NCBI GenBank assembly: GCA_030148025.1
Contig: JASBUG010000027.1
Coordinates: forward strand, 1-64,000
Direction of reading: 5' to 3'
DNA length: 64,000 nt
Source: Flavobacteriaceae bacterium
Lineage (GTDB): Bacteria; Bacteroidota; Bacteroidia; Flavobacteriales; Flavobacteriaceae
Part shown: positions 38,801 to 45,644 of the stretch, piece after piece
How the letters are laid out: each line of letters starts with the position of its first letter
Numbering within the stretch: the stretch's first letter is position 1
Program-made: the position numbers and the translations under genes
The notes under the pieces: model-generated
Database searches by the model: none
What the model was told of the DNA's origin: nothing
The model's input: only the letters and a program-made list of their open reading frames with translations

Positions 38801-39047
38801 TTTAAGATTAAGAGAAGTGTCGCTGTCTTATAAGTTCCCTGAAAAAATATTAAAAGATTCACCTTTTGGTGATGTTACTATAACAGCTACAGGTAATAAC
38901 TTATGGTTTAAAGCCTTTAACTTCCCAGATTCAATAAATTTTGACCCAGCAGTTTCCAGTGAAGGAGTTGGTAACTCAAGAGGATTTGACTTATTAACTG
39001 GTCCTACGGCTAAACGTTACGGAATTTCAGTTAGAGCATCATTTTAA
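35856..39047 (+). CDS. SusC/RagA-family TonB-linked outer-membrane transporter
   Basis: A 1063-residue receptor: signal peptide (1-22), a carboxypeptidase-D-like regulatory domain (ISGTISDQYGMPLPGVNILVKGTTNGTQTDFDGNY), the TonB-box region (LEEIVVTAQGIKREKKALGYAVTTL), a plug with DVLGG-like GVDILGGSG and ITIRGFSTMTGDNQPLIIVDGVPF, then a 22-strand-type barrel ending in Phe (SVRASF). SusC proteins import large oligomers together with the SusD partner encoded 24 bases downstream. Substrate is not shown: no glycoside hydrolase or peptidase is in the operon. Confidence 0.95.
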   Translation: MKVKRMQLVAMVFFLGILSSFAQEKPISGTISDQYGMPLPGVNILVKGTTNGTQTDFDGNYTISASVGDILTFSYVGLKTVEITVGASDRVDVTMEEDASQLEEIVVTAQGIKREKKALGYAVTTLKGEDIAKRPETDVARALSGQIPGVDILGGSGMAGSGTNITIRGFSTMTGDNQPLIIVDGVPFSNASNETSTFSTSESGNNSASRLLDLDPNNIADLSVLKGLSATVLYGEQGRNGVILITTKTNAGGESAKKMEVTVNSSYYVEEISALPDYQNRYGGGWQNSRGKAFSNWGAEFTSPYEQILHVYSGNAYSSVQQGGGSFDASFPEFAGNTTYLYKPYNSVENFFNTGYTAVNNINVNKATETTNLSLSYTHSDQKGFTPNNTLRRNNFSIGGSAKLSNNFTFSGTMNYVNTNKKSPPNAASTGSSNVSSGGSGIFANVLYTPRSIDLMGLPWEDDQHRSVYYRTTNSIQNPRWTAVNEIDQEKTDRVFFSMSGTYKFNDWISATWRTGFDGYNETASFKVNKGGIYLPNGLYYESRNTGKIWDHSLLVNMAKDLNEDFNLSVDAGFNARRNIFNSSSVQYDKQLVYGKFFANNFEDKNATSLFRSQENVYGVFGSATLGYKNFAYLNVAGRNDWASTHESGNNTIFYPSASLSFIPTSAFPELKSPNGINYLKMRIGYGSSANFAGPYVTRDVLAVAAKSWLDANGNPVNTNNVSNRLGNPNLKPELVRELEFGLELKALNNRIGFEGSIYRKEAKDQILDKNLDPGTGYTVTAINAGKLRTEGIEIGINATPIVTDNLRWNTILNFDAYESTVTELPGGEGSALFLSGPFSNLGNFAIEGQPFNVMQGQVVQRDENGNPIVGTDGLYLLQDEIGIIGDPNPDWHASLINSVSYKGFTFGMQWDYTHGGDMYSATANTLTIRGLAGETNFDRSIPVVAPGVLQDGSVNTIQISANDHYWENMGNTEFKVYDATHLRLREVSLSYKFPEKILKDSPFGDVTITATGNNLWFKAFNFPDSINFDPAVSSEGVGNSRGFDLLTGPTAKRYGISVRASF

Positions 39048-39070
39048 TATTTAAAAACAAGAAGAAAATT

Positions 39071-40753
39071 ATGAACACAAAATATATAAAATATCTATTT
39101 GCATTAGCGCTATTAGTATCATTAAATGCGTGCGAATCTTTAGATTTAAATGTAAATGACGATCCAAATAATGCATCTCCAAATGCTTCAGATATTAATC
39201 TGTTATTAAATGGAGCGATGCTGAATTTTACAGCTTGGATTGGAGAAGAAGATGAAGATAACCGAACTGGTTTTGAAGCGGGAATGGAAATTGTTAGAAT
39301 GCTTCATGCTTTTGGACCTCTTTATGAAAACGCTTATGAACCAAGTGATTTTGATGATGTATGGAGACAAAGTTATGCAGGTCACTTAATGGATATTCAA
39401 GTTATTAAAGCTACGGCCTTAGAGAATAATTTATCACATCATGCAGGTGTGGCAAAAATACTTGAATCTTACACCTTAACAACGCTTGTTGATTATTTTG
39501 GTGATGTACTTTATACTGATGCTTTTAAAGGTGCCGAAAATTTTGATCCATCTCTAGATGATGATGAAGCGGTGTATACCGTAGCTTTAAATTTATTGAA
39601 TGAAGCTATTGCAGACTTACAAACATCGCCAGCAACTAGTATTAGTCAAGATTTGTTCTATGGCGGAGATTTAGACAAGTGGATTACATTAGCAAAAACA
39701 CTTAAACTTAGAATTTATAACAATACAAGGTTAGCTGGAACTAGCACATTTAATGATGCTGTTGCCTTAGCCGAAATTAATAGCTTACTGGCAGATGGTG
39801 ATTTAATAGATTCAGCTAGTGAAGATTTTACAGTTGTATATGGTTCTAATGCCTCTGCACCAGATGTTAGACATCCACAGTATATTAATAATTATGAAAA
39901 TACACCAAGTGGAGAATACATGTCAATGTATTTTATGAATCTAATGGTAAATGGATTTCCAAGTACAGACCCTAGAACGCGTTATTATTTCTATAGACAA
40001 ACAGATGAATATCCTGCAGCAGATGCACAAGGAATTTTTGATTTCCCTTGTTTAGCAGAAAGTTACCCAACGCATTATACACCTGGAGTAGATCCTTTCT
40101 GTACTTCAATAGGTAATGGGTATTGGGGAAGAATTCACTTTGATGCGCAAGGACTACCTTCAGATTCAGATAAGATAACAACTTGGGGAACTTACCCAAT
40201 TGGAGGAAGATTTGATGACGATTCATTTGCAGCTGTTGGTCGTACTTCAGGAATGGGAGGTGCTGGAATACAGCCTGTAATGATGTCTTCTTTTGTGTAT
40301 TTCATGAGAGCAGAAGCAGCGTTAACATTAGGAACTACAGATGATGCTGCAGCTATGTTAGAAGCTGGAATTAGAGCTTCATGTAGTAAGGTAATGAATT
40401 TTGACCCTAATACTGCAGGTAATGCTTTCGCATCAACTGCAACTGATGTAGACGATTATGTGGCAGATATTTTAGCTGAGTATGCAGCAGGCACAAGTGA
40501 AGAAAAGTTAAATGTAATAATGACTCAGGCATATATTGCATCTTGGGGTAATCCGGTAGAAGCTTATAATAACTATAGAAGAACCGGAATGCCGTTAAAC
40601 CTTCAGCCAGCTCAAACATCATCTCCAGGAATTTTTACAAGATCGTTTAAATATCCTTCTGTGGCTATTGATAATAATCCAAATGTAAACCCTAAAGCAA
40701 ATCAGGGAGTAAAAGTATTTTGGGATACAAATTCAGCTAATCTAGACTTTTAA
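39071..40753 (+). CDS. SusD/RagB-family nutrient-binding outer-membrane lipoprotein
   Basis: A 560-residue surface lipoprotein with lipobox SLNAC near residue 21. The opening ESLDLNVNDDPNNAS and the DVWRQSYAGHLMDIQ and TTLVDYFGDVLYTDAF segments are those of the SusD-like group that pairs with large SusC proteins. Mainly alpha-helical TPR-like by eye. It acts as the lid over the SusC barrel. Coupled to the next lipoprotein gene, whose start is 3 to 12 bases after this stop. Confidence 0.93.
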   Translation: MNTKYIKYLFALALLVSLNACESLDLNVNDDPNNASPNASDINLLLNGAMLNFTAWIGEEDEDNRTGFEAGMEIVRMLHAFGPLYENAYEPSDFDDVWRQSYAGHLMDIQVIKATALENNLSHHAGVAKILESYTLTTLVDYFGDVLYTDAFKGAENFDPSLDDDEAVYTVALNLLNEAIADLQTSPATSISQDLFYGGDLDKWITLAKTLKLRIYNNTRLAGTSTFNDAVALAEINSLLADGDLIDSASEDFTVVYGSNASAPDVRHPQYINNYENTPSGEYMSMYFMNLMVNGFPSTDPRTRYYFYRQTDEYPAADAQGIFDFPCLAESYPTHYTPGVDPFCTSIGNGYWGRIHFDAQGLPSDSDKITTWGTYPIGGRFDDDSFAAVGRTSGMGGAGIQPVMMSSFVYFMRAEAALTLGTTDDAAAMLEAGIRASCSKVMNFDPNTAGNAFASTATDVDDYVADILAEYAAGTSEEKLNVIMTQAYIASWGNPVEAYNNYRRTGMPLNLQPAQTSSPGIFTRSFKYPSVAIDNNPNVNPKANQGVKVFWDTNSANLDF

Positions 40754-40764
40754 AAATGTTAATT

Positions 40765-41655
40765 ATGAAAAGAATATTAAAATATATAGTAATGCCTTGT
40801 TTGCTTCTAGCAGGAGTAACTTCTTGTGAAGACGAGGATAAAAATAGAATGACACCTTTTAGTGAACTAACTAAAGGAGCTTACTTTAGAACAGTTGATA
40901 ATGGTGGTGTTATAAATAGAACAGATATTGCAGGTTCTACATATAGTGTTACTGGTGAACTTGTTTTTGAAACAGGAACTGCAAGTGCCGATGTGTCTAA
41001 CGTTCAAATGTGGGTGCAATTTGTAGATAGAACTACTGATGGTGATCCAGATACACCAGATGACGATTCTGTAGCAGCAGTATTGTTTGAAACTGCAGAC
41101 ATTTCTTCATTTTCAACTAATGCAAACGGATTTCCTGAGTACAGTTTTAGTGTAGGAATAAGCGATGCTCTAGCGGCATTAGGATTGGATGTTGCATCTG
41201 TTGATGGTGGCGATCAGTTCTTATTTAAAATTGCAATTACAATGTCAGACGGAACGGTATACGATACTAATAATACTGGAGATAGTGTAAAAGGAGAGTT
41301 ATTCTTCTCGTCTCCAATGGTATATACTGGATCTGTTGTATGTATATTACCATCACCTCCAGTTGGTGATTGGGTGATCGATATGCAAGATTCTTATGGT
41401 GATGGATGGAATGGTGCTGCTGTAAGAGTAACACTAGATGGAGTTCCTACAGATTATGGAATGGCAGATGGTGCTGCAACTTCTCATACAATAACTGTTC
41501 CTCCAGGAGCAAGTACTTTAACTTGGGAATATGTATCTGGAGCTTGGGATAGTGAAGTAACATTCCAAATATATGCGCCAAGTGGAAACTTAGTGGCAGA
41601 TGTTGGACCATCGCCTGTTGCGGGAGAGATTACATTAAATTTATGTAATGAGTAA
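40765..41655 (+). CDS. Operon-encoded surface lipoprotein with C-terminal DSYGDGWNG domain
   Basis: A 296-residue lipoprotein (start MKRILKYIVMPCLL; lipobox ending TSC). Residues 30-180 are beta-rich and acidic. The last 95 residues begin DWVIDMQDSYGDGWNGAAVRVTLDG, a domain frequent in large secreted proteins of marine Bacteroidota. In Sus-like operons such third lipoproteins are usually surface substrate binders (SusE/F-like), so that role is likely but not shown. An ATG three codons earlier (40756) is possible. Confidence 0.75.
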   Translation: MKRILKYIVMPCLLLAGVTSCEDEDKNRMTPFSELTKGAYFRTVDNGGVINRTDIAGSTYSVTGELVFETGTASADVSNVQMWVQFVDRTTDGDPDTPDDDSVAAVLFETADISSFSTNANGFPEYSFSVGISDALAALGLDVASVDGGDQFLFKIAITMSDGTVYDTNNTGDSVKGELFFSSPMVYTGSVVCILPSPPVGDWVIDMQDSYGDGWNGAAVRVTLDGVPTDYGMADGAATSHTITVPPGASTLTWEYVSGAWDSEVTFQIYAPSGNLVADVGPSPVAGEITLNLCNE

Positions 41656-41696
41656 AGATAATGGTTGGTTGATGCTAAATTAGCATCTAGTTCTTA

Positions 41697-41733
41697 ATAT
41701 GGGCCTGCTTTTTAAAGTAGGCTCATATTTTTT
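41697..41733 (+). terminator. Terminator of the SusCD operon
   Basis: ATATGGGCCTGCT pairs with AGTAGGCTCATAT through 13 positions (two G-U pairs), loop TTTTAA, then T6. A second 8-base palindrome GATGCTAA/TTAGCATC lies just before it (41671-41687). It also separates the convergent receptor gene. Confidence 0.88.
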
Positions 41734-41741
41734 ATAGTAGT

Positions 41742-44066
41742 TTAAAATTTTAATCTGAAACTAAAGTTGGGGGTTATACCTAATGATAAATTGTCTATTT
41801 GAGAAATCGAGTTTTCGTCATTTATAATATAATAGGTATTGACAGTGTTCTTTTTATTTAAAACATTCCAAATAGAAAACCCAGCAATAGCGTTTGTTCT
41901 GTCTGCAACTTTAAAAGTGTAGGTTGTAGAGAAATCAGCTCTTAAATAATCATCCAATCTTGAGCTGTTAGGAGCTTGATAATTAATAAAATTATTAGAT
42001 ATAGGATTGCTGTTATCAGGTTGGGTATATGGTTTTCCTGTACGCCAATTAACACCTAAAGCAAATTTAAACTTGTCAATGCTATAGGTTCCTGCAAAAG
42101 TTAATGCGTGTCTTATATCAGCATTATTTGGAAAAGACTGATTAAGGTTTAAATTTTTAAATCGATAATCATTTTTACTATATGAATAACTAAACCAAGC
42201 ACTAATGTCATTAAACTGCTTATTAACTAAAAAATCAATGCCTTTAACTAAGTAATCCCCAATACCATCATTTGGATGTATAAATTGATATTGATTTTGA
42301 AAACCTTGACTTCTGGTAGTAATACCATTTACTTTTTTTATATAAGCTTCTGCGTTAATAATAAAGCCATTTTTACTAAATCGTATGCTAGATGAAAGTT
42401 GTTTACTTTTAATAACAGGAATAGTGCTTTCATTTGAGAGTACCCAACGACGTTTTTCTATACCTAGAAAGTCATTTTGAAGATCAATTATTTGTGAGGT
42501 ACTTTGGCTTTTTAGCTCCCCTAATATTTCAAACCTAAAATAATTTAGAAATCGTTGGCTAAAGCTAAATCTAGGTTCAATAATAGTTTTAGAAAACTTG
42601 TCTAAATAATTTGCTCTGACACCAATATTAGCAATTGTGTTTTTTGAACTAGATTCAAATTCAAGATTTTTGAATAATGAATGTGTTCTTATAACTTCTT
42701 TTATATAGCTCCTAAAAAAAGGATTATTAACATCCTCTAAATTGCTTACACCTACTTCAGTAAATTGATAACCGCCACTTAAGTTAAAGTTGTCATCAAG
42801 GATGTAGTTAAACTTTGTTTTAATACCATTATCATAAACTTCATTTTCCTGAATTAATCGCTGATTGTTTAAAACATTGAAGTTTGTTGCTTCGAGGTTG
42901 TATTTTGATAAGTAGACCTGAATAGCTGTTGAGAATCTCGAATTCCATGATCGCGAATACTCAACTGAAGTAGCAAGGTTACTTTGGTTAAGTTTGCTAT
43001 TTAATTCGTCTTGAGTCTCACTAGTTGTAGCTACTTCATTATAGTTTAAACTATTATTGGCAAGCAAGAAGTTAGCAGTTAATTTATCTTTTGGTGAAAT
43101 ATCATAAATGAATTTTAGGGAACCATCATAAAAATAAAAACGTTCATCTTTAGAAATAGAGTTACTTCCATGATGATTTGTAAGATCTGAATCCTGAAAA
43201 ACACGCTTAAAGTATTGGTCGTATGTTGGTGTTGCAATAAGGTCTGTTATAGATCGGCGGGTCGAGACTTGTAGTTCCATTTTTTTGTTAAATGGAATTT
43301 TAGCGTAGCCATCAATATTTATTAAATTAAGTCCACCACCTCCGGAGATATCATCACTTACAGTATTAGATGATCGCATATCGATAACACTGGATACACC
43401 ATCGCCATATATAGGATTAGAACCGTTTTTTAAAACAATAACCTCTTCAGTTAAATAAGGATTGAAAGCAGATATTAAACCAAAAAAATGTCCTGATTGA
43501 TACATCTTAATACCATCCCATAATATTAAATTTTGATCGTGAGTACCTCCTCTAATATTAACATTAGAAACCCGTTCGTCAACACTTTGTACACCTGGAA
43601 GCGCTTGAATGGTTTGTAAAACGTCTGGTTCAATAAGTCCTGGTAAAATACCAAAGGATTCGGGTTTTATTCTGGTTGATCCGTCATTTTTTAACGATAC
43701 ACCTTTGGTTAAATAATTAGTAATCAAAACTTCCTCGAGTTGCTGTGTGCTACTCAAAGTGTAACTTCTGGGTGATTTTGGTTTAATAATTAAAATGGTG
43801 TTGTCTAATACCTTAAAAGACAAGTCCGTTTTACGTTCTAAATACTTAATGAGTTCGTCTAGAGAGCGTTCATCGTTTTTAGGGCTTATTTTTTTTCCTT
43901 CTAGATTTGAGTCTGCATAAGAAAAAGATACACCATATTTGATTTCTATTTGTTTTAAAAAAGAGATAAGAGGTATCGAATCCTTATGAGTTGTTTGAGC
44001 AACAACTTTTAAAGAGCAAAATGTAAAAATGATAATGTATAGAAAAACTAATGTTGATCTAGTCAC
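41742..44066 (-). CDS. TonB-dependent receptor with N-terminal STN signalling domain
   Basis: A 774-residue outer-membrane receptor. After the signal peptide, residues 25-95 form an STN domain (FLKQIEIKYGVSFSYAD ... DLSFKVLDNTILII), the part that contacts FecR-type anti-sigma factors. Then come the plug (LPGVQSVDERVSNVNIRGGTHDQNLILWDGIKMY) and a barrel ending RLKF. It starts at GTG 44066 and overlaps the fecR stop by 8 bases (GTGACTAG), so translation is coupled. No carboxypeptidase-like domain precedes the plug. Ligand unknown. Confidence 0.92.
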   Translation of the reverse strand: MTRSTLVFLYIIIFTFCSLKVVAQTTHKDSIPLISFLKQIEIKYGVSFSYADSNLEGKKISPKNDERSLDELIKYLERKTDLSFKVLDNTILIIKPKSPRSYTLSSTQQLEEVLITNYLTKGVSLKNDGSTRIKPESFGILPGLIEPDVLQTIQALPGVQSVDERVSNVNIRGGTHDQNLILWDGIKMYQSGHFFGLISAFNPYLTEEVIVLKNGSNPIYGDGVSSVIDMRSSNTVSDDISGGGGLNLINIDGYAKIPFNKKMELQVSTRRSITDLIATPTYDQYFKRVFQDSDLTNHHGSNSISKDERFYFYDGSLKFIYDISPKDKLTANFLLANNSLNYNEVATTSETQDELNSKLNQSNLATSVEYSRSWNSRFSTAIQVYLSKYNLEATNFNVLNNQRLIQENEVYDNGIKTKFNYILDDNFNLSGGYQFTEVGVSNLEDVNNPFFRSYIKEVIRTHSLFKNLEFESSSKNTIANIGVRANYLDKFSKTIIEPRFSFSQRFLNYFRFEILGELKSQSTSQIIDLQNDFLGIEKRRWVLSNESTIPVIKSKQLSSSIRFSKNGFIINAEAYIKKVNGITTRSQGFQNQYQFIHPNDGIGDYLVKGIDFLVNKQFNDISAWFSYSYSKNDYRFKNLNLNQSFPNNADIRHALTFAGTYSIDKFKFALGVNWRTGKPYTQPDNSNPISNNFINYQAPNSSRLDDYLRADFSTTYTFKVADRTNAIAGFSIWNVLNKKNTVNTYYIINDENSISQIDNLSLGITPNFSFRLKF

Positions 44067-44967
44067 GCGATAATTCTATAGTGGTACTGTCTTTAAAACT
44101 ATACTCAATGTTTAAAGGTAAAGTTATAGTTTTTATTGCCAATTCTTTATTGTTATGGCTAAAACTTCCCGTAAATAATTCGTTTAGATTTATGTTGTGA
44201 GGGGTTATAGTAACATTGTATTGCCTTTCAAACTCACGTATTACGTAAGCGAAAGGCATACTTTTAAAGTAGCTTTCATTATTAATCCATGACGGATTTA
44301 TTGAGGTTTCTTTTTCAGTAGCAATTAATTTCCCATCAATGTTTAAAAAGCTATGTCCAGGTTTAAGTATTACAATGTTGCTATTATGGGTAACTTTTAC
44401 AGAACCTTCATAGCAGGTAACTTCAAAGTAATTATCGCGTTGCTTTACATTAAACTCTGTACCTAAAACTGTCACAGTACCTGTACTTGTAGTTACATTA
44501 AATGTTGACCCTTTGGCAACCTTAAAAAATGCTTCACCATTAAGAGTTACATTGCGTTCTTTCTTCCAGTCATGTTTGTTGAAAGTTATAGAAGAGGCAG
44601 CATTAAGTGATACTTGTGAGGCATCTGGTAGCTCGATAGATGTTTTTTGAGCCGCTAAAGTATTAATACTCGTGTCTAATGTAGTGGTGTAATAATATAC
44701 AGAAAGGGCTAAAGCTAATACAGCTGCTATTCTCATAAATGGACGCATCCAATGTGTTTTTTTAGACACAGTCGATTTTGAAGACTTAATAGCGTGCCAT
44801 ACGTCATGCAGCTCTTGAGTAGAATCGTACTCTGGAGCCTTAAATTGCATCAGACTATTAGATAGTTTAATCAAATCGTCATAATCTTCAAGCTTTTTAA
44901 AAGCTTCAAGTTCATGAGAATTTAACTCATTATCCAACCATTTTTTTATTAATTCTTCGCGTTCCAT
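44059..44967 (-). CDS. FecR-family anti-sigma factor
   Basis: A 302-residue inner-membrane regulator: N-terminal cytosolic sigma-binding part (EELIKKWLDNELNSHELEAFKKL), one membrane helix near residues 75-95 (MRIAAVLALALSVYYYTT), and a periplasmic FecR domain (LPDASQVSLNAASSITF ... VLGTEFNVK ... VTCYEGSVKV), then a C-terminal STN-interacting segment (VIREFERQYNVTIT). It relays the receptor signal to the sigma factor. A sigma-type promoter candidate lies directly upstream. Confidence 0.93.
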   Translation of the reverse strand: MEREELIKKWLDNELNSHELEAFKKLEDYDDLIKLSNSLMQFKAPEYDSTQELHDVWHAIKSSKSTVSKKTHWMRPFMRIAAVLALALSVYYYTTTLDTSINTLAAQKTSIELPDASQVSLNAASSITFNKHDWKKERNVTLNGEAFFKVAKGSTFNVTTSTGTVTVLGTEFNVKQRDNYFEVTCYEGSVKVTHNSNIVILKPGHSFLNIDGKLIATEKETSINPSWINNESYFKSMPFAYVIREFERQYNVTITPHNINLNELFTGSFSHNNKELAIKTITLPLNIEYSFKDSTTIELSRD

Positions 44968-44979
44968 AATATTAATTAC

Positions 44980-45017
44980 ACGTATATAACAAACAACATT
45001 TAAAATCTCCTACCTTA
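44980..45017 (-). promoter_or_regulatory. Candidate ECF-sigma promoter upstream of fecR
   Basis: On the minus strand TAAGGTAGGAG (45017-45007) is followed after 20 bases by TATACGT (44986-44980), 12 bases before the fecR ATG. It starts 5 bases after the sigma gene stop codon. The same element with the same spacing lies before the divergent lipoprotein gene, and it does not occur elsewhere in the window as far as I could see. Confidence 0.6.
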
Positions 45018-45021
45018 AAAA

Positions 45022-45537
45022 CTAAATTTCTTTAATATCTTCTCTTAATTTTTTTAATGCGCCATAAATTCGCTTTTCAACGGCTTTGGTTGAAATGTCC
45101 AAAAGCTCGGCAATTTCCTTGTGTTTTTTGCCTTCAATTCTATTAAGTAAAAAAGCTGTTCGCTGTGCTTCACTTAAATTAGATATTGCTTTTTGCAGTT
45201 TATCCATATACTCGTTGCCTTCCAAAATAAATTCTGGCGTTTCATTGGTATGGGTTTTGGGTTTTAGTTTTTGATATTTTAAAACTACTTTTTTATGAGC
45301 AGCTTCATTAAGCATTAAGTTATTGGCAACAGTAAATAAATACGACTTGGCTTTGCTTGGGGTAACTTTTCCGCAATTTTCCCATAATTTAATAAAAGCT
45401 TCCTGAACTTTGTCTTTAGGGTTTAAATCCTCACCAAACTTATAATATAAAAAGTCATGTAGGTTTTTTGAATGCTTTGAAAATACTGAAGAAAATAAAT
45501 TTTCATCGCAAATATTATCGCGTATATCTTTTGCCAT
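45022..45537 (-). CDS. ECF RNA polymerase sigma factor (FecI-like)
   Basis: A 171-residue group 4 sigma factor with region 2 (HDFLYYKFGEDLNPKDKVQEAFIKLWENCGKV, SKAKSYLFTVANNLMLNE) and region 4 (ISNLSEAQRTAFLLNRIEGKKHKEIAELLDISTKAVEKRIYGALKKL). It is the first gene of the minus-strand signalling operon with FecR and the STN receptor, the normal cell-surface-signalling arrangement in Bacteroidota. It is divergent from the repeat lipoprotein across 107 bases. Confidence 0.95.
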   Translation of the reverse strand: MAKDIRDNICDENLFSSVFSKHSKNLHDFLYYKFGEDLNPKDKVQEAFIKLWENCGKVTPSKAKSYLFTVANNLMLNEAAHKKVVLKYQKLKPKTHTNETPEFILEGNEYMDKLQKAISNLSEAQRTAFLLNRIEGKKHKEIAELLDISTKAVEKRIYGALKKLREDIKEI

Positions 45538-45578
45538 TATTGTAGTTTGGAGTCATAAAAATAAAAAAAAACAAATTC

Positions 45579-45616
45579 TAAGGTAGGAGTTTTTAAAGTT
45601 TAGTTGTTTTATGTGC
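45579..45616 (+). promoter_or_regulatory. Candidate ECF-sigma promoter upstream of repeat lipoprotein
   Basis: TAAGGTAGGAG (45579-45589), a 20-base spacer (45590-45609) and TATGTGC (45610-45616), 28 bases before the ATG. Fourteen of 20 spacer positions also match the copy upstream of fecR, including TTTTAAA directly after the first box. Confidence 0.6.
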
Positions 45617-45644
45617 AAATCGAAGTTAATTAAAAACCTACATT

